The notes under the pieces: model-generated
Seen by the model: the letters and a program-made list of their open reading frames with translations, nothing else
Told to the model about the DNA's origin: nothing
The model's database searches: none
Source of the DNA: Magnolia sinica
Lineage: Eukaryota > Streptophyta > Magnoliopsida > Magnoliales > Magnoliaceae
DNA: 64,000 nt
Direction: 5' to 3'
NCBI RefSeq assembly: GCF_029962835.1
Contig: NC_080574.1
Span: 20,434,001-20,498,000, forward strand
Shown: piece by piece, positions 10,933 through 22,200 of the stretch
Numbering within the stretch: position 1 is the stretch's first letter
Layout: each line of letters opens with the position of its first letter
Translations under genes and position numbers: made by a program

Positions 10933-11277
10933 TGCTACCTGCGCACCTTCTTATGTGAGCACCCATGCACACCTTTGCACACTTGTCATGGGCTATGGAT
11001 CTAAACGGTCCACGTGGTGCGGCACCTCTTGAAATCTCACTAGCCCAACCTTTAGCTTGAAGCAAAATTCTGGTGGGCCATAGCAAAAGGAAACAGTTTC
11101 CTCCCTTGATTTGCATTTCTCTTTGCTATGGCCCACTAAAGTTTTAGATCAGGCTGAAAATTAGGCTTACAATGTTTTAAAGGGTACCGCATCACGTGAA
11201 CCATTCAAATTCTATGGCCATGACACGTGTACAAAGGTGCACATGGATGCTCATGTAAGAAGGTGCGAGTGTGAGCA

Positions 11278-11312
<35 letters not shown>
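10859..11312. mobile_element. Foldback MITE bounded by microsatellites
   Basis: Arms 10928-10990 (gaatgctacctgcgcacc...) and 11218-11281 are inverted copies (ggtgcgagtgtgagcattc at the right end). The left arm is preceded by (TA)n then (GA)n, and the right arm is followed by (CT)n, so the microsatellite forms part of the inverted repeat. The interior holds a gctatggcccac inverted pair, so the whole ~350 bases can fold into a hairpin. Confidence 0.75.
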
Positions 11313-11428
11313 GGAGATAGAGAGGGCCAAGTCAAGGTCTAAGTCAAGCTTTGAGTTGACTGAGTTGAGCTACCTTTTACTCGACCTCGGCTTATTTTTT
11401 AATGAGCCGAGTCAAAAAGGCCTAGACC

Positions 11429-12057
11429 TAGGGTTGTACATCGAGCGGAGTCAAGTTGAGGTGGGCTAAGCTTGGCTTGACTCGTTCGTGCTCTCCTCGA
11501 GTTCCAGTTTGAGCTCGAGCTCGGCTTTGAGCTTACCATTGGAGCTTGGCTTATTTGCCAAACCTTTCGAGTCGAGCTTGAAGCAAGCTAGTGGATCGAA
11601 TCGAGGCAAGCTTACCTTGAGTCGAGTCGAGCTTGCTCCCAACCCGACCCAACTTGCAACCCAACTCAACCCAGCAACCTGACCCAATTGACACCCAACT
11701 CAACCTAGCCACCCGATCCAACTAACTCAACCCACACTGACCCAACTCTCAAATCAAATAATCAATTAATAATATATATAAAATATTTACTTTTTTATTT
11801 TTAAATATAATTATTATATATAATATAATTATATATATTCAAGTTGAGCCGAGCTCGAGCTCGATCTTCGAGTTGAGCCGAGTTTGAGTCGAGTCAAGTC
11901 AAGATCCATTGTGATCGAATTTAGCTTGTTTTCATAACGAGTTGGCTCATTTAAAGCTTGGCTTGTCTCGAGTTATCGTTCGAGCCAAGTTAAGTTGAGC
12001 TATATTGAGCTGAGCCAAGCGAGCTTTTTGACCTAGCTTGGCTTGTGTACAGCCCTA
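11429..12057 (+). mobile_element. hAT-like non-autonomous element with perfect 8-bp TSD
   Basis: The termini are TAGGGTTGTACA and, inverted, TAGGGCTGTACA. The 8-bp direct repeat cctagacc sits at 11421-11428 and 12058-12065. An 8-bp duplication with short TA/CA-type termini fits the hAT superfamily. The interior is low complexity, dominated by words such as gagtcgagc and gctcgagctcg plus an AT-rich block near 11770-11840, with no transposase. It sits inside older sequence of the same type (about 11320-12150), a nested insertion. Confidence 0.85.
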
Positions 12058-14117
12058 CCTAGACCTGTCCCAAATCCTCCTTTTGGGCTGAGGTGATTTG
12101 AGCTAAATCGAGTCCAGCCAGCGGGCTTTACAAGTTAGCTCGGCTCATGTACAACTCTAACCAATATAGACCAAAAAGCACCGTAAGGGTGAAAAGAAAA
12201 GTTGATCTTGCCCCTGGGACCTTTGGTTTTCACATTCTCCTTAATCATTGGGTCAACATCAAAAAGAGATTATAGGCCCCACCTTTATACATGTGTGATC
12301 AATGCTGTTCATCCGCCTTGTCATTTATTTTTCAACCACGAACGCAAAAAATGAAGAGATGTGAATTGTAGGAGGGCCTTAGGAAGGTTTCAAACACTAA
12401 GGTACGTTTGAACCATAAATTGAATATGCTTGGGGTGACTTGAGTATTTAATTTACCTCATTTTTTGGGTCATGCCCTAAAATGATTTGCAAAAATGAAT
12501 GGACAGTGTGGATTTTTTACAAAAATAGTGGTGTGCCCCTCCTAGATTCCAATCCAAGGATGAAAAGACAATGTGACATTTGAATGACCTGACTGGAAAA
12601 AGTGGAACGGCCTTCCAATCGTTCAAACGTTTTTGGGCTCCAACATCATATTTATATGTAATCCAAACAATTCATAAAGCAGCCCAACCTCCATAGGGTC
12701 ATTCCCATTAGAACAAACTAAAACAACAAAAATATTAGCGAGATTCAAAACTTTTGTGGCCCGGCCCATGAATCTTTCTATGGTGGACGGACTACAATGT
12801 CTAATTTTTTTTATTTTTTTCGTGTGGCTTATGTGAGCATTGGATTTACTTCCTTAGAAGGGTCATGCCCAAAAAATGATTTGGTTAAATAGATGTACAG
12901 CGGGGGTTTTTGTGTTTTTTGGCAAACATCATGGTGGGCCGACCTAGCTTTTTACCCAAGGACATCGAGGGGCTATCTTTGGGGCGCGGAGCAGGTGCAA
13001 CCCTAACAGTGGGGGCCCATCTTGATGCATCTATTGCATATCCACGGCATCCAACCTTTTGATAAGGTGACGGAGGCCTGGACGAAGGGTAAAGCAATTA
13101 TTAGACTGATCCAAAAATTTTGTGGCTTACAAGCTAAATGTTAAATGGTGAATCACCACTATGTCCTTTGTTTTGGTCTAAATGAGATTTGGATTTGTTT
13201 CATAAATGATCTTTAAAAAATAGATAGACGGTGTGGATATACAATACGCACATCAAGGTAAACCCCACAGTTAGGGTAACACTATATTGGGTGAGACGAG
13301 GCCACACGTAATCCATTCTCCCCTCTTTGCATTAAAAGCTGGCAACGTGACGTTTGAATAACCCTATGGACCCCACCGTAAGTGGGGCTCACTGTGATAT
13401 TTGTGAGAAATCAACCCCAGATGTGAAGCTCAAATGGGCCACATGACTGGAAATAGTGAAGCTTCTTACCATTCAAACCTTTGTGAGCTCCGCTCCAATG
13501 TTTATATGCGATCCATGCAGCGATCCATGCAATCCAAACAATTTGTAAAGCAATCCAACCCTTCATAAGGTCATTCCCATTGAGATGATTAGAAAGAACA
13601 AAGATATTAGCATGATCCAAAGCTTTTTTTTTTTTTTAATCCCCATGAATGTTTCAATGGGGGCATACAATCTCCATTGTTTTCTTGTGTTGCCGACTTG
13701 AGCTTTGGATCTACCTCATATGTGGAGTCACACCATAAAATGAGCTCGCAAAATATATAAGCAGGGTGGATTTCTCACAAACACCACAGTGGATCACTTG
13801 ACACCATAGTCATCTCACTGCCATGGTTTAGTTTTAAATGAATGATATTTTAGACTTTTACAAAATAAGGTTCCATGTAATCCACACGGTATACAATGTC
13901 AGGTGGCTATATCAATAACCACACAAAATAATAAGCAGATTATTTTAAATATTTTAAAAGTGGGCATGTATCTAAAAGTAGCCCAAAAGGAAGGCAGTTA
14001 TTTATAATTAACTCAAGTTCAAATCCAAGACAGCAAGTTTAAGCTAATCAACTACTTTTGTACAAAGGTGATTACTACTAAATTTTATTAAAAGAGTAGC
14101 TTATTTGATAACATGAG
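12058..14117. other. Foldback-rich non-coding DNA
   Basis: Several incomplete foldback elements can be traced by their interior words (cattttttgggtcatgcc, gatggacagtgtggat, ccaaacttttgtgg): roughly 12180-12620, 12630-13320 and 13330-13810. None has both termini clearly preserved. No coding frame is supported. Confidence 0.5.
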
Positions 14118-14279
14118 TTAAAAATGCTTCCCTCCACATACAAATGATTCTATAGCTCGGACTATTGCTTTAAAGATGGCCTTCTTCACTGACAACCTCT
14201 TCGGTGGGACCCTTCCAATCGGTCTCCCTCTTTCCCCAGTATCCACCGTCTCTGGCTTTGAATCATTCGGTCGACCCAT
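14118..14279 (-). CDS. Small basic peptide of the VPPKR family, copy 1
   Basis: A 53-codon frame from ATG 14279 to a stop at 14118. The protein has a polar N-terminal third containing DSKPETVD, then RPIGRVPPKR, then a basic amphipathic segment starting VKKAIFKAIVRAI, and ends SFVCGGKHF. It aligns without large gaps to the peptides at 27343 and 33167. The substitutions keep the PPKR and VKKAIF cores and the C-terminal Cys-Gly. I start at 14279 rather than at an upstream in-frame codon because this Met aligns with the start of copy 2 and lies about 35 bases downstream of a shared TATA-like box. No signal peptide is evident. From memory, short plant proteins of unknown function carry a PPKRGxVK motif; I cannot name a gene. 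Confidence 0.68.
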   Translation of the reverse strand: MGRPNDSKPETVDTGERGRPIGRVPPKRLSVKKAIFKAIVRAIESFVCGGKHF

Positions 14280-14309
14280 GACCCTCGCTTGAGAGAGTGG
14301 AGCGTGGAG

Positions 14310-14441
14310 GAACTTTAAATACAGGAAGGAGATTTGAAGTTGAAGCAACTTTACTCTGCAGGTGAACCTGGCAATAGTACCACTCTTATTATTTATCTTC
14401 CTTTAAACAAAAAAAGAGTTGGTTTTGCGGGCGTACGTGTC
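14310..14441 (-). promoter_or_regulatory. Conserved upstream region of peptide copy 1
   Basis: On the minus strand, TATTTAAAG (near 14312-14320) lies about 35 bases before the ATG. Upstream is a block shared with the other two copies (ggttcacctgc, gttgcttcaact). TACGTGTC, a G-box/ABRE-like word read on the plus strand, lies at 14434-14441. Conservation across the three paralogues, more than the motifs alone, supports promoter function. Confidence 0.55.
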
Positions 14442-15798
14442 ATTGGGACAGGTGAGGGCCGGGCTAAGTTCTGTCCAAGCCCAGCTGACAATTTTCAACA
14501 TAGGCCCTGGTCCTAGAGAGAGAGGTTGGAAGATGAGGGGGCATGGGTTTGAGAAGAGAAAAGGAGTGGTTGCTTGGGGTGGGCCGACCATAATGATTAT
14601 TTGAAATCCACTCCCCATCACTCGGTGCATCACCCCATTTTAGGCCGTAAGGGTCAAATATCAGCCCTATCGGTGACCACACGATTGAAAAAGTGTAGAG
14701 GAAGACACTTACCCTTCAAGCTGCTTCCCTTGATGCCGCCCACCTGAATTACAAATGGTATGATTTTTGGGGCCGTGGCTAACATATGGTGTGTCATCTA
14801 AATGCTAGATGATAGGATTTCATATAATCATTACAGTAGGCCCTGTAAAATTCAAGGGTGGACATCTCTACCGACTATTTCTTTTGATGGCCCCACATGA
14901 ATCCCATAATAGCCTTATTCTTTGCCCTGGGCCTAAAGTACGATTACACATACACAGTGAGTATCATCAAAAGCAAAAGTTCACCCTTATTATTTTATTT
15001 TTTCCAGCAAAAATAGAAGGCTAAGATCATCTCCAAAGTGAGACCACATAAGATGGAATAGATTATGGATGGCATCCAAGAGAATATGGACGGTTCGGAT
15101 CATTGTATCATCTCAGGATGTGGGTCCCAGTGGGTTGGGATGCAGGCAGGAATATCCTCAGTCGACACGGAAAAAAGGAACAAAAACACAATGTTAATAA
15201 TGTTACTAAGATGCTCACGTGGCCAAGAAACACGGATTGCTGCAGTTGCAGCCCTAATCTCTGTGAAGCACACCGTGATGTATGTGTTCCCACTGTCTTT
15301 ATCGACTTGCTTTTTTTTATTATTTATTTTTCTCGGTTAGTCACCCTTGGAGGGATTCGGTACCAAGACCTCAGTGTTGAAACAAGGTATTTTTCACTCA
15401 ATCTACCACTTGAGCTTATTTTAGGGCATGTGCCCAAACCATGGAGATCCAAAGCTTAAGTGGACCACACCGCACCAAACAATAGGGATTGAATGACCAC
15501 AGCTAGAAACCTCCTGCTGCTGGGGGCCACACCAGTTTTGAATCAAGAATTGATATTTTAGTTTTCCCTTGGTCTCGGTGGCCTGATAGAGAGAAGGCTA
15601 TATATCACAATAAACACTGGGATTGAACGCCTGAAACGTTCGTGTTGAACCGAACTCTACAATTATATTACAAAAACCCAAATCAAGCTGCAGTTTACTT
15701 TTCTTACCTTTTTTCTGCGGGGAGAGAGAGAGAGAGAGAGGTGGATGGGCTTATGATCGGATCCCCTTAATCCCTTAATATAACGAGAGGGCATGATT
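14442..15798. other. MITE-derived non-coding DNA
   Basis: Contains foldback interior words and a repeated gatttcatataatcattacag-type segment, plus a (GA)n tract near 15722-15740. No terminus pair or coding frame could be supported. Confidence 0.4.
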
Positions 15799-16240
15799 AA
15801 AATATACATCGTTTCTTACTTTGGTTAGCTTCTCACGTGTACTTTGGTTAGCTTCTCACGTGTGAACCCCTTTGTCCATCCATAGTGGTAGAGAAAATGT
15901 CACTTTGAAATTAGCTTGTTTGTCACGTGTGAAGCCTTGCGTCCATCGTTACTTGCAGAGAGAATATATAGGTTCCTTTGTATGGACGCAGATTGGGGTG
16001 ACACGTACTTCAATCAGGCCATGACCATGGACCTGATAGAGAGAAAGCCACTTTGAAGTTAACTGCTCGCGTGTGAAGCCTTTTGGCCATCCATACTGGT
16101 AGAGAGAAGGCCACTTTTGAAGTTAGTTTGTCACGTGTGAAGCCTTACGTCCATCCTTACTTGCAGAGAGAATAGGTTCCTTTGTATGGACGCGGATTAG
16201 GGTGACACGTAGTTCAATCAGGCCATGACCGTGGGCCCAC
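15799..16240 (+). repeat. Tandem repeat of about 204-208 bp with G-boxes
   Basis: Two main units: tgtcacgtgtgaagcc starts at 15921 and again at 16129, and caatcaggccatgacc occurs at 16011 and 16215. Shorter partial units precede them, including ttggttagcttctcacgtgt twice. Perfect CACGTG hexamers lie at 15834, 15857, 15924 and 16132. Confidence 0.8.
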
Positions 16241-17767
16241 CTCGATGAATACTTGTGGTCTTTAAGTGTTGGAAAACAAAAATAATTAAAAATATGCTCA
16301 CGCGTTTTATTTTTACAAAGGTGAGCCACTGTGTCTGCTGGATTCCAATGGATAGTGTCGTATGGAGATATGGGTGTGTTGTGCATGTGAAATTCACTTC
16401 TACCATTAGATGTATAATCCCATGCTAGACCTAAGCCCTAAAATAAAAAATCTAGTTTACCGTGTGATTTATGTGAGCCTGCCAAAGAAAACAGATAAGA
16501 AAGAAATGGGGATCATTGACTTTTTACAAAGCACATATAATAATAATGCAAAATCCATTTGAAAATGTGATTTACAAATTTAGGTCTGGACCTCCAAAAA
16601 TCAGGACAATCTGTAATTCAGGTGGGTTACACTGAGGGAAATAGATTGGAAGGTGAGCATCATCCTGTCTACTGTTTCCAAAAATGTAGTCCGCCTAAAA
16701 CATTAACGGGGTTGTTTTTTCATCCTACTCTTAAAGTTAGGTTACAAATGCAATTAGCATCAACGCTACATGGGGAGAGTGGTTTTGGGTCAACATGTAG
16801 TATCTCTTGGGGATAAGTAAACTTTTACCATTTTCTACGGTGAAAGGAATATTTAATAAAATAATGAAAGTAAAGATTATTCTTGAAATAAAGCTAACCA
16901 ATATGCACTTCCTTTGAAAAAAAAAACAAAAAACAAAAATCAATTTGGAACCTTTCCTTCTCATATTACCAACGAATTTCGAATAACATGGGCTCACAAA
17001 TTGGATGGATGGAAATGGATATAACACAAGTGTCATGGTGGGCACCTGGTACTTTTGTTACACAGGCTCTCGTTATATATAAAAAAAGGGTTTTGCTTGG
17101 GTAACCCAGTCGTTCCACCAAATGGATCTTGGCTCGGGTAGGCCCCATTGTGATATTGAAATAGCCCACGGCCTCCTATCATCAGTGGTGGACCCCAATC
17201 ACTTTCAAGCGTGTCTTGGTGTCCAAAAATGCATAAATCCCATGGTTTTTATTCTTTTATTCCTTCTATAGTTAATGTTGCCCTTGCATTGTTAAGCCAA
17301 AACACCAGCATAACTCAGAATAAGTTGCTGGAGGGGGTCACATAAGTTTTGAAATGTCCTAATTTTAGGGAATCCATTAATCCTGACCATGTGCATCAGA
17401 TGAGAGGATTGGATAGTATAAACACACCATGGTGGACTCCATGTATAATCTGGGAAATTTTTAACGGTGAATTAAACTTGCCATCTCAACTGTTTCCCAT
17501 GGTGTAGACCGCCCACCGGATCTTTGAATCAGTCTCAGTTTTGGGCCCGGTCCAGGTCTTCATACCTAATGGATAGGTGATCTGACCCACGTGAAGTCGT
17601 GCCGTCTGCAGCAGCAATGAAATCATGGCCGCGTCTGCCTACGAAAGTCAGACAATCGTTTTCAACTATCAATTGACGGCACTAGAGTTCCCGCGACCTG
17701 CGCACGTTCACAAGCGGCGTGACTTTTGCCCTTCAAGCGCACGTGGGAGAGTGATGTCATGTGTTAA
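16241..17767. other. Non-coding DNA with MITE fragments
   Basis: Short stretches of foldback-type words occur near 16410-16470 and 17400-17600. Nothing else is recognised. The frames present have atypical composition and no domain. Confidence 0.4.
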
Positions 17768-18470
17768 TGGAGAAGGACCGGACCGAGCCAGCTCGGTCAA
17801 CTTGCTCGACTGGGCTTGATAAAGCTCGATGTGCTCGGTTCCAAGCTGAGTTCGATCCCAGTCGAGCTGGAAACTGAGTTCGAGCTGGCCCGAGTTCAAC
17901 TCGACTCGGTTCCATATATGACTCGAACTGGCTTGACTCGGATCGTCTCCTGTAAATAGTGAAAAGAAAAGAAAAGAAAAAAAATCCTATATTTACCTCC
18001 TTTTCCTTTCATTAAAAAAAAATTCACCTGGCACCAAACCCTAGCTCTCTACCTCTCTCAAACTTTGCTCATCCTAGACTCCTGCCTGACCAGCATCGGC
18101 TTTGCCTCCCTCTCTCTGCTTGTCCCGCCCAACTAGTAGCGAGCCAACAAGTCCGCCTCTCTCTCTCTCTCCCTCTTGTCCCACCGCCTGCAGCAATGGC
18201 TCTGCTCGAAAAGTCGAGCTCAAACTAGTCCAATCTGTTGATCGAGCCGAGGCCAGCTCGACTCGGTCCAACTCGATGCACACCCCTAGACCAGAGTCCT
18301 ACCTTTTGCACCATTTAAAAAAAGTGCCTCATCCTCTCATGTGTTATAACTAATAAACCGGCTCGACTCAGTCCAACTCGATGTACACCCCTAGACCAGA
18401 GTCCCACGTTTTGCACCATTGAAAAATAGTGCCTCATCCTCTCACGTGTTATAACTAATAAATGCCTATC
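17768..18470. mobile_element. hAT-like low-complexity fragment with tandem 3' ends
   Basis: Carries the 'ctcgactcggtccaactcgatg' composition of the local hAT-like family and its right terminus tgtacacccctag, here present twice. The left terminus is lost. The right end plus ~85 bases of flank is duplicated in tandem with a period of 105 bases (starting 18256 and 18361). Confidence 0.65.
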
Positions 18471-18501
18471 TAGATTAGGGATATCAATGGGCCCTAATGA
18501 C

Positions 18502-18640
18502 CTTTTTTTTTTTACACACGCACACACACCCCACACACACGCCGTAGTGAAATTTCACCACCTATGGGTACTCAAACCCTTGACCCGGTGATGAAACTCC
18601 CGAGAGTCTACCACCCGAATCGAGTAAGAGTAAGGCCAAG
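18502..18640 (-). mobile_element. tRNA-derived SINE (minus strand)
   Basis: On the minus strand it has a pol III B-box-like segment (ggttcgag is here ggtttgag), the family-specific ccataggtggtgaaatttcac, a GT-rich tail (gtgtgtgtggggtgtg) and a terminal poly-A (T run at 18505-18514). It matches the copies at 26056 and 32204. Its target duplication is unclear. Confidence 0.7.
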
Positions 18641-20498
18641 CTTTCTGGCTCAAGGTTTGGCCCAAGGTTTGGGTTGGGGTTTAAAATTCAAGCCCGCTTC
18701 TTAATCAGGTGGGCATGGACTGTGAACAAAAGCCATCAGTCCAGCCCATTAAAGTGGCAAGGGCAAAGGAATTTTAAATTATAAATTTCACAAAACCACC
18801 TAACGTATATAGAATTTACGTTTTGGTGCCTTTTTCAAAATGTTTTTCAGTAAGCTGCCTTAAATCTCCTAATTATCATCCCACTTCCTTTTCGTTACAT
18901 TTCTCAACCCCTTGCTGCAGCAGTGAACTAGATGATGGCGCGAGTAGGTCCCATCATGATGTTTATGTGAAACCCACCTTAACCACTAAGTGCTTCACCC
19001 AATTTGAGCCCACAGCCTAAAAATCACCCTCATTAGGGATTTAGATGGACCAAATAATTGCAAACAATACATTGGTCAATCCTCACCTTTCAAACTATTT
19101 CCCTTGGTGTGATCTAGATGGGCCTGATTTTTGGGTCTCTATCTTTATTTTTTAATGACATCTAATAATTAGAGTGGATTTTGTAAAATCACCACAGTAG
19201 GTCTTATAAAATTCAATAGTATTAGCCTAATTTCCAACCTTTTCCTTTAGTATCACTCAATGTTATCACAAGTCAACCTAATTTTTTATTTTATTTTAGC
19301 TGTGGGCCTAAAGTGAAGTTATATATCTAATGGTTGGAGTAGTTTTTACATCCACCATGGCGGCCCTGCCAAAAATGCATCCATCATTCATTTCTTTAAA
19401 AAGGTAAGCTTCATATTAAAAAAGAAAAAGTCCCCATATTTGATTTTTTACTAGGCTGTGAGATCCACTCCAACCATTACATATGTAATCTCACATTAGG
19501 CCCAGAGCCCAAAAACGATATATTGACCTGTGAGATCAAGTGGGACATACCAGAGGAAAAAGTTGAGATACACGTCCTATCTTAAACTTTATAGGGTCCG
19601 CTATGATGATTATATGAAATCCACTCCAACTATTAGATACCACGCCAAAATTTTGACTAAAAGCACATCCGTGATTCAAGTGGGCCACACCATTGGAAAT
19701 AGCTTGGAGGGTAAGTGTTGCCTTTTGTACACTGTTTCCAACAGATTGGTCCGCCTGAATCACCAATGGAGATGAGTTTTGGGTCTTAGTCCATAAAACC
19801 AAATATTACATTGATTCGAGTTCCTAACTGGCTGATTGGTGAGTATTTATTGAACGGTCAAGATAAAAAAATCATCAACAGGCAGCGTCAAACAACAAAA
19901 TGACCACTAAGTCACAGCGTATGAAGCGCCATACTCTAACAGAGTATGTCAAGCTATCCTTACCATCCGGTCAATGTATTTAATTTTTCAAATGTTGATG
20001 GTACTGTTTTCAGCAGAGTCATCATAATGAACCCTACAGAATAAACGTCTCATGTCACTATATGCCGTGGGACCCACTCATTCCTGGCCAAATAGTTAAA
20101 AATCTAGGCCGAAGCTGACCTCAGGCCTAGCCTGTTGACAGTCCTTTGCCCAAACTGGTACTTTTTAAGTGGATTATCCTGTAGGTGTGTAAATGGGTCA
20201 GGTTGGAGTCATCACAACCTCAATCATTTTTGTAATGGACTGACCTGCAGCCCATTACCGTGTAGGCTGACCAAACCCACTTAATATTCATAAGGTCTAA
20301 CCCGAGCTGACCCATTTAACTGAAATTGTGTAGGGTTTGACTGACCTGACTCAATGCAGCATGACCAAACTCATGTTTAAGACGGGAATATTGGGTAGAA
20401 GGTATGCCCAATGTCACGTAATTAGTGGATCTCTAAACCACATGTGGACATTGAATCTATGAGTTTGTTTCAGGTTTCGGGCTAGGCCAGGTTGGGCA
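18641..20498. other. MITE-rich non-coding DNA
   Basis: Several overlapping diverged inverted segments recur, for example tataatgtgaaatccactcc-type words near 18950, 19450 and 19610, and gtagtccgcctgaatc-like words. This is consistent with another short element family that I could not delimit. The region from 20170 to 20490 has tandem 'gacctgaccc' composition. No genes. Confidence 0.4.
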
Positions 20499-21037
20499 GG
20501 AGACGGATTGGCTACTCCCCCTGACACCAGCCCCGTGGCTGGTGGTCGGTACTCTGTGGGCCCCACCATGATGTATGTGTTTCATCCATTCCGTTCATCC
20601 ATTTTTACAGATCATTTTACAGGTTAATACAAAAAATGATAGGGATATAAATCTTAGGTGGACGACACCACAGGAAAACGATAGTGATTGGATATCCACC
20701 ATTAAACTCCTCCTAAGGCCAATTGTACTGTTTATTTGACATCCAATCTCTTGATTAGGTCATAAATACCCAGATGAATGGAAAAAATAGATATCAGCTT
20801 GATCCAGAACTTTCATGGCCCCCAAAACGTTTTTAATGGTCAAAGTTCATTCAACACTGTTTCCTGTAATGTGGTCCACTTGAGATTGAGATATATCTCA
20901 TTTTTTCTTTTGTTCCATAAAATGATCTATAAAAGTTTATGGACGGAATGGATGAAACACATACATCATGGTGGGGCCCGCAGAGCACCGACCATCAGCC
21001 AATGGCTGGTGGCAGGGGGAGTAGCCAATCCGTTTCC
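20499..21037. mobile_element. Mutator-like MITE, copy A
   Basis: The termini are inverted: the left begins ggagacggattggctactcc and the right ends ggagtagccaatccgtttcc. The 9-base flanks ggttgggca and ggttgggta match at 8 of 9 positions; 9-bp duplications are typical of Mutator-like elements. The two ~250-base halves are themselves diverged inverted copies, so the whole element is a long hairpin. It has no coding capacity. Confidence 0.82.
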
Positions 21038-21124
21038 GGTTGGGTAGGGTTCAACCCAAGTCCAACCCATTTAATTAACTGGTCCACGCTTTTAACATGA
21101 GTCGAACCCTTTTCACATTCAGGG

Positions 21125-21663
21125 GGAGTTGGTTTTTCAATTCTGGTGTAAAATACACGTAAATGGGTAATGTGATTAATTACACGTGTAATTTCGGTAC
21201 TTTTTTTACATTAATTTATTATTTATTATTTATTATCGATAGTGATGGCTTGCTTTTTACACTAAAATTGAGGAAGAAGCGAGATTTAAAGTGGGCCCAG
21301 TGTAATATATTTAGCTTATCTACGTCGTCCATCCATTTTGCAGGCTGATTTTAGGACATGAGTCCAAAACTGAAGTAGATCCAAAGCTAAAGTGAACCAC
21401 CCCCACGAAACAGTGGGTGGAATGCCCATCGTTAAGAACCTTTTACGACTACAATTTCGTTTGGTGTGGGCCACTTGAGCTTCATATCTACCTCATGTTT
21501 GGGCTTATGCCCTAAAATATTCCGGCAAAATAGATGGACGGCATAGATATGTCATGGACATCATAGTGGGCTGCACGAATTTACGTCAATTCCTCTATTC
21601 TCTTCCAGTAGCTAACTATCACCACCACACCAAATATGGATAAAGGGTAATTATTACCCTTTC
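21125..21663. mobile_element. Foldback MITE ending gggtaattattaccct
   Basis: The left part has gtaaatgggtaatgtgattaatta and the right end has gggtaattattaccctttc. The interior has the shared gtgggcccag / gatggacggcatagat halves. This resembles the Tourist-like element at 40021-40681 but with different ends. Confidence 0.55.
21558..21663 (+). repeat. 106-bp perfect direct repeat, copy 1
   Basis: From acatcatagtgggctgc to attaccctttc, identical as far as I can read to 22095-22200. The repeat spans the end of one MITE and brackets a second MITE interior. Confidence 0.85.
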
Positions 21664-22094
21664 CCCGGAGCTGGTGGTCGGTTCTCTGTGGGCCCCATCA
21701 TGATGTATATGTTTCATCCATTCAGTTCATCCATTTTTAAATATCATTTTATGTTTTTATCTCAAAAATGAGAGGGATATAAATCTCAAGTGGATCACAC
21801 CACAGGAAAACAATAGTGATTGGATATCCATCATTTAAATCCTCCTAAGGCCCTCTGTACTGTTTATTTGACATCCAATCCGTTGATTAGGTCATAAAGA
21901 CCCAGATGAAGGGAGAAAACAAAGATCAACTTGATCCAATACTTTTATGGCTCCCAAAAAGTTTTTAACGGTCGAAGTTCATTCAACACAGTTTCCTGTA
22001 ATGTGTTCCACTTGAGACTGGGATATACCTCATTTTTTGTGTATTAGCATAAATTGATCTAGAAAAATAGATGGACGGAATGGATGAAACACAT
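21664..22094. mobile_element. Mutator-like MITE interior lacking both termini
   Basis: Follows copy A (20499-21037) closely from ggagctggtggtcgg onward and ends at gatgaaacacatacatc. The ~25-base terminal inverted repeats on both sides are missing, replaced by the 106-bp direct repeats. Confidence 0.75.
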
Positions 22095-22200
22095 ACATCA
22101 TAGTGGGCTGCACGAATTTACGTCAATTCCTCTATTCTCTTCCAGTAGCTAACTATCACCACCACACCAAATATGGATAAAGGGTAATTATTACCCTTTC
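22095..22200 (+). repeat. 106-bp perfect direct repeat, copy 2
   Basis: Partner of 21558-21663, offset 537. The perfect identity marks a recent duplication or a repair event. Confidence 0.85.

Noticed and set aside
15103-15459. 118-codon frame with neighbours in two other frames
   Set aside because: Falls in MITE-like DNA containing gtgatgtatgtgttcc and similar core words; no conserved domain.
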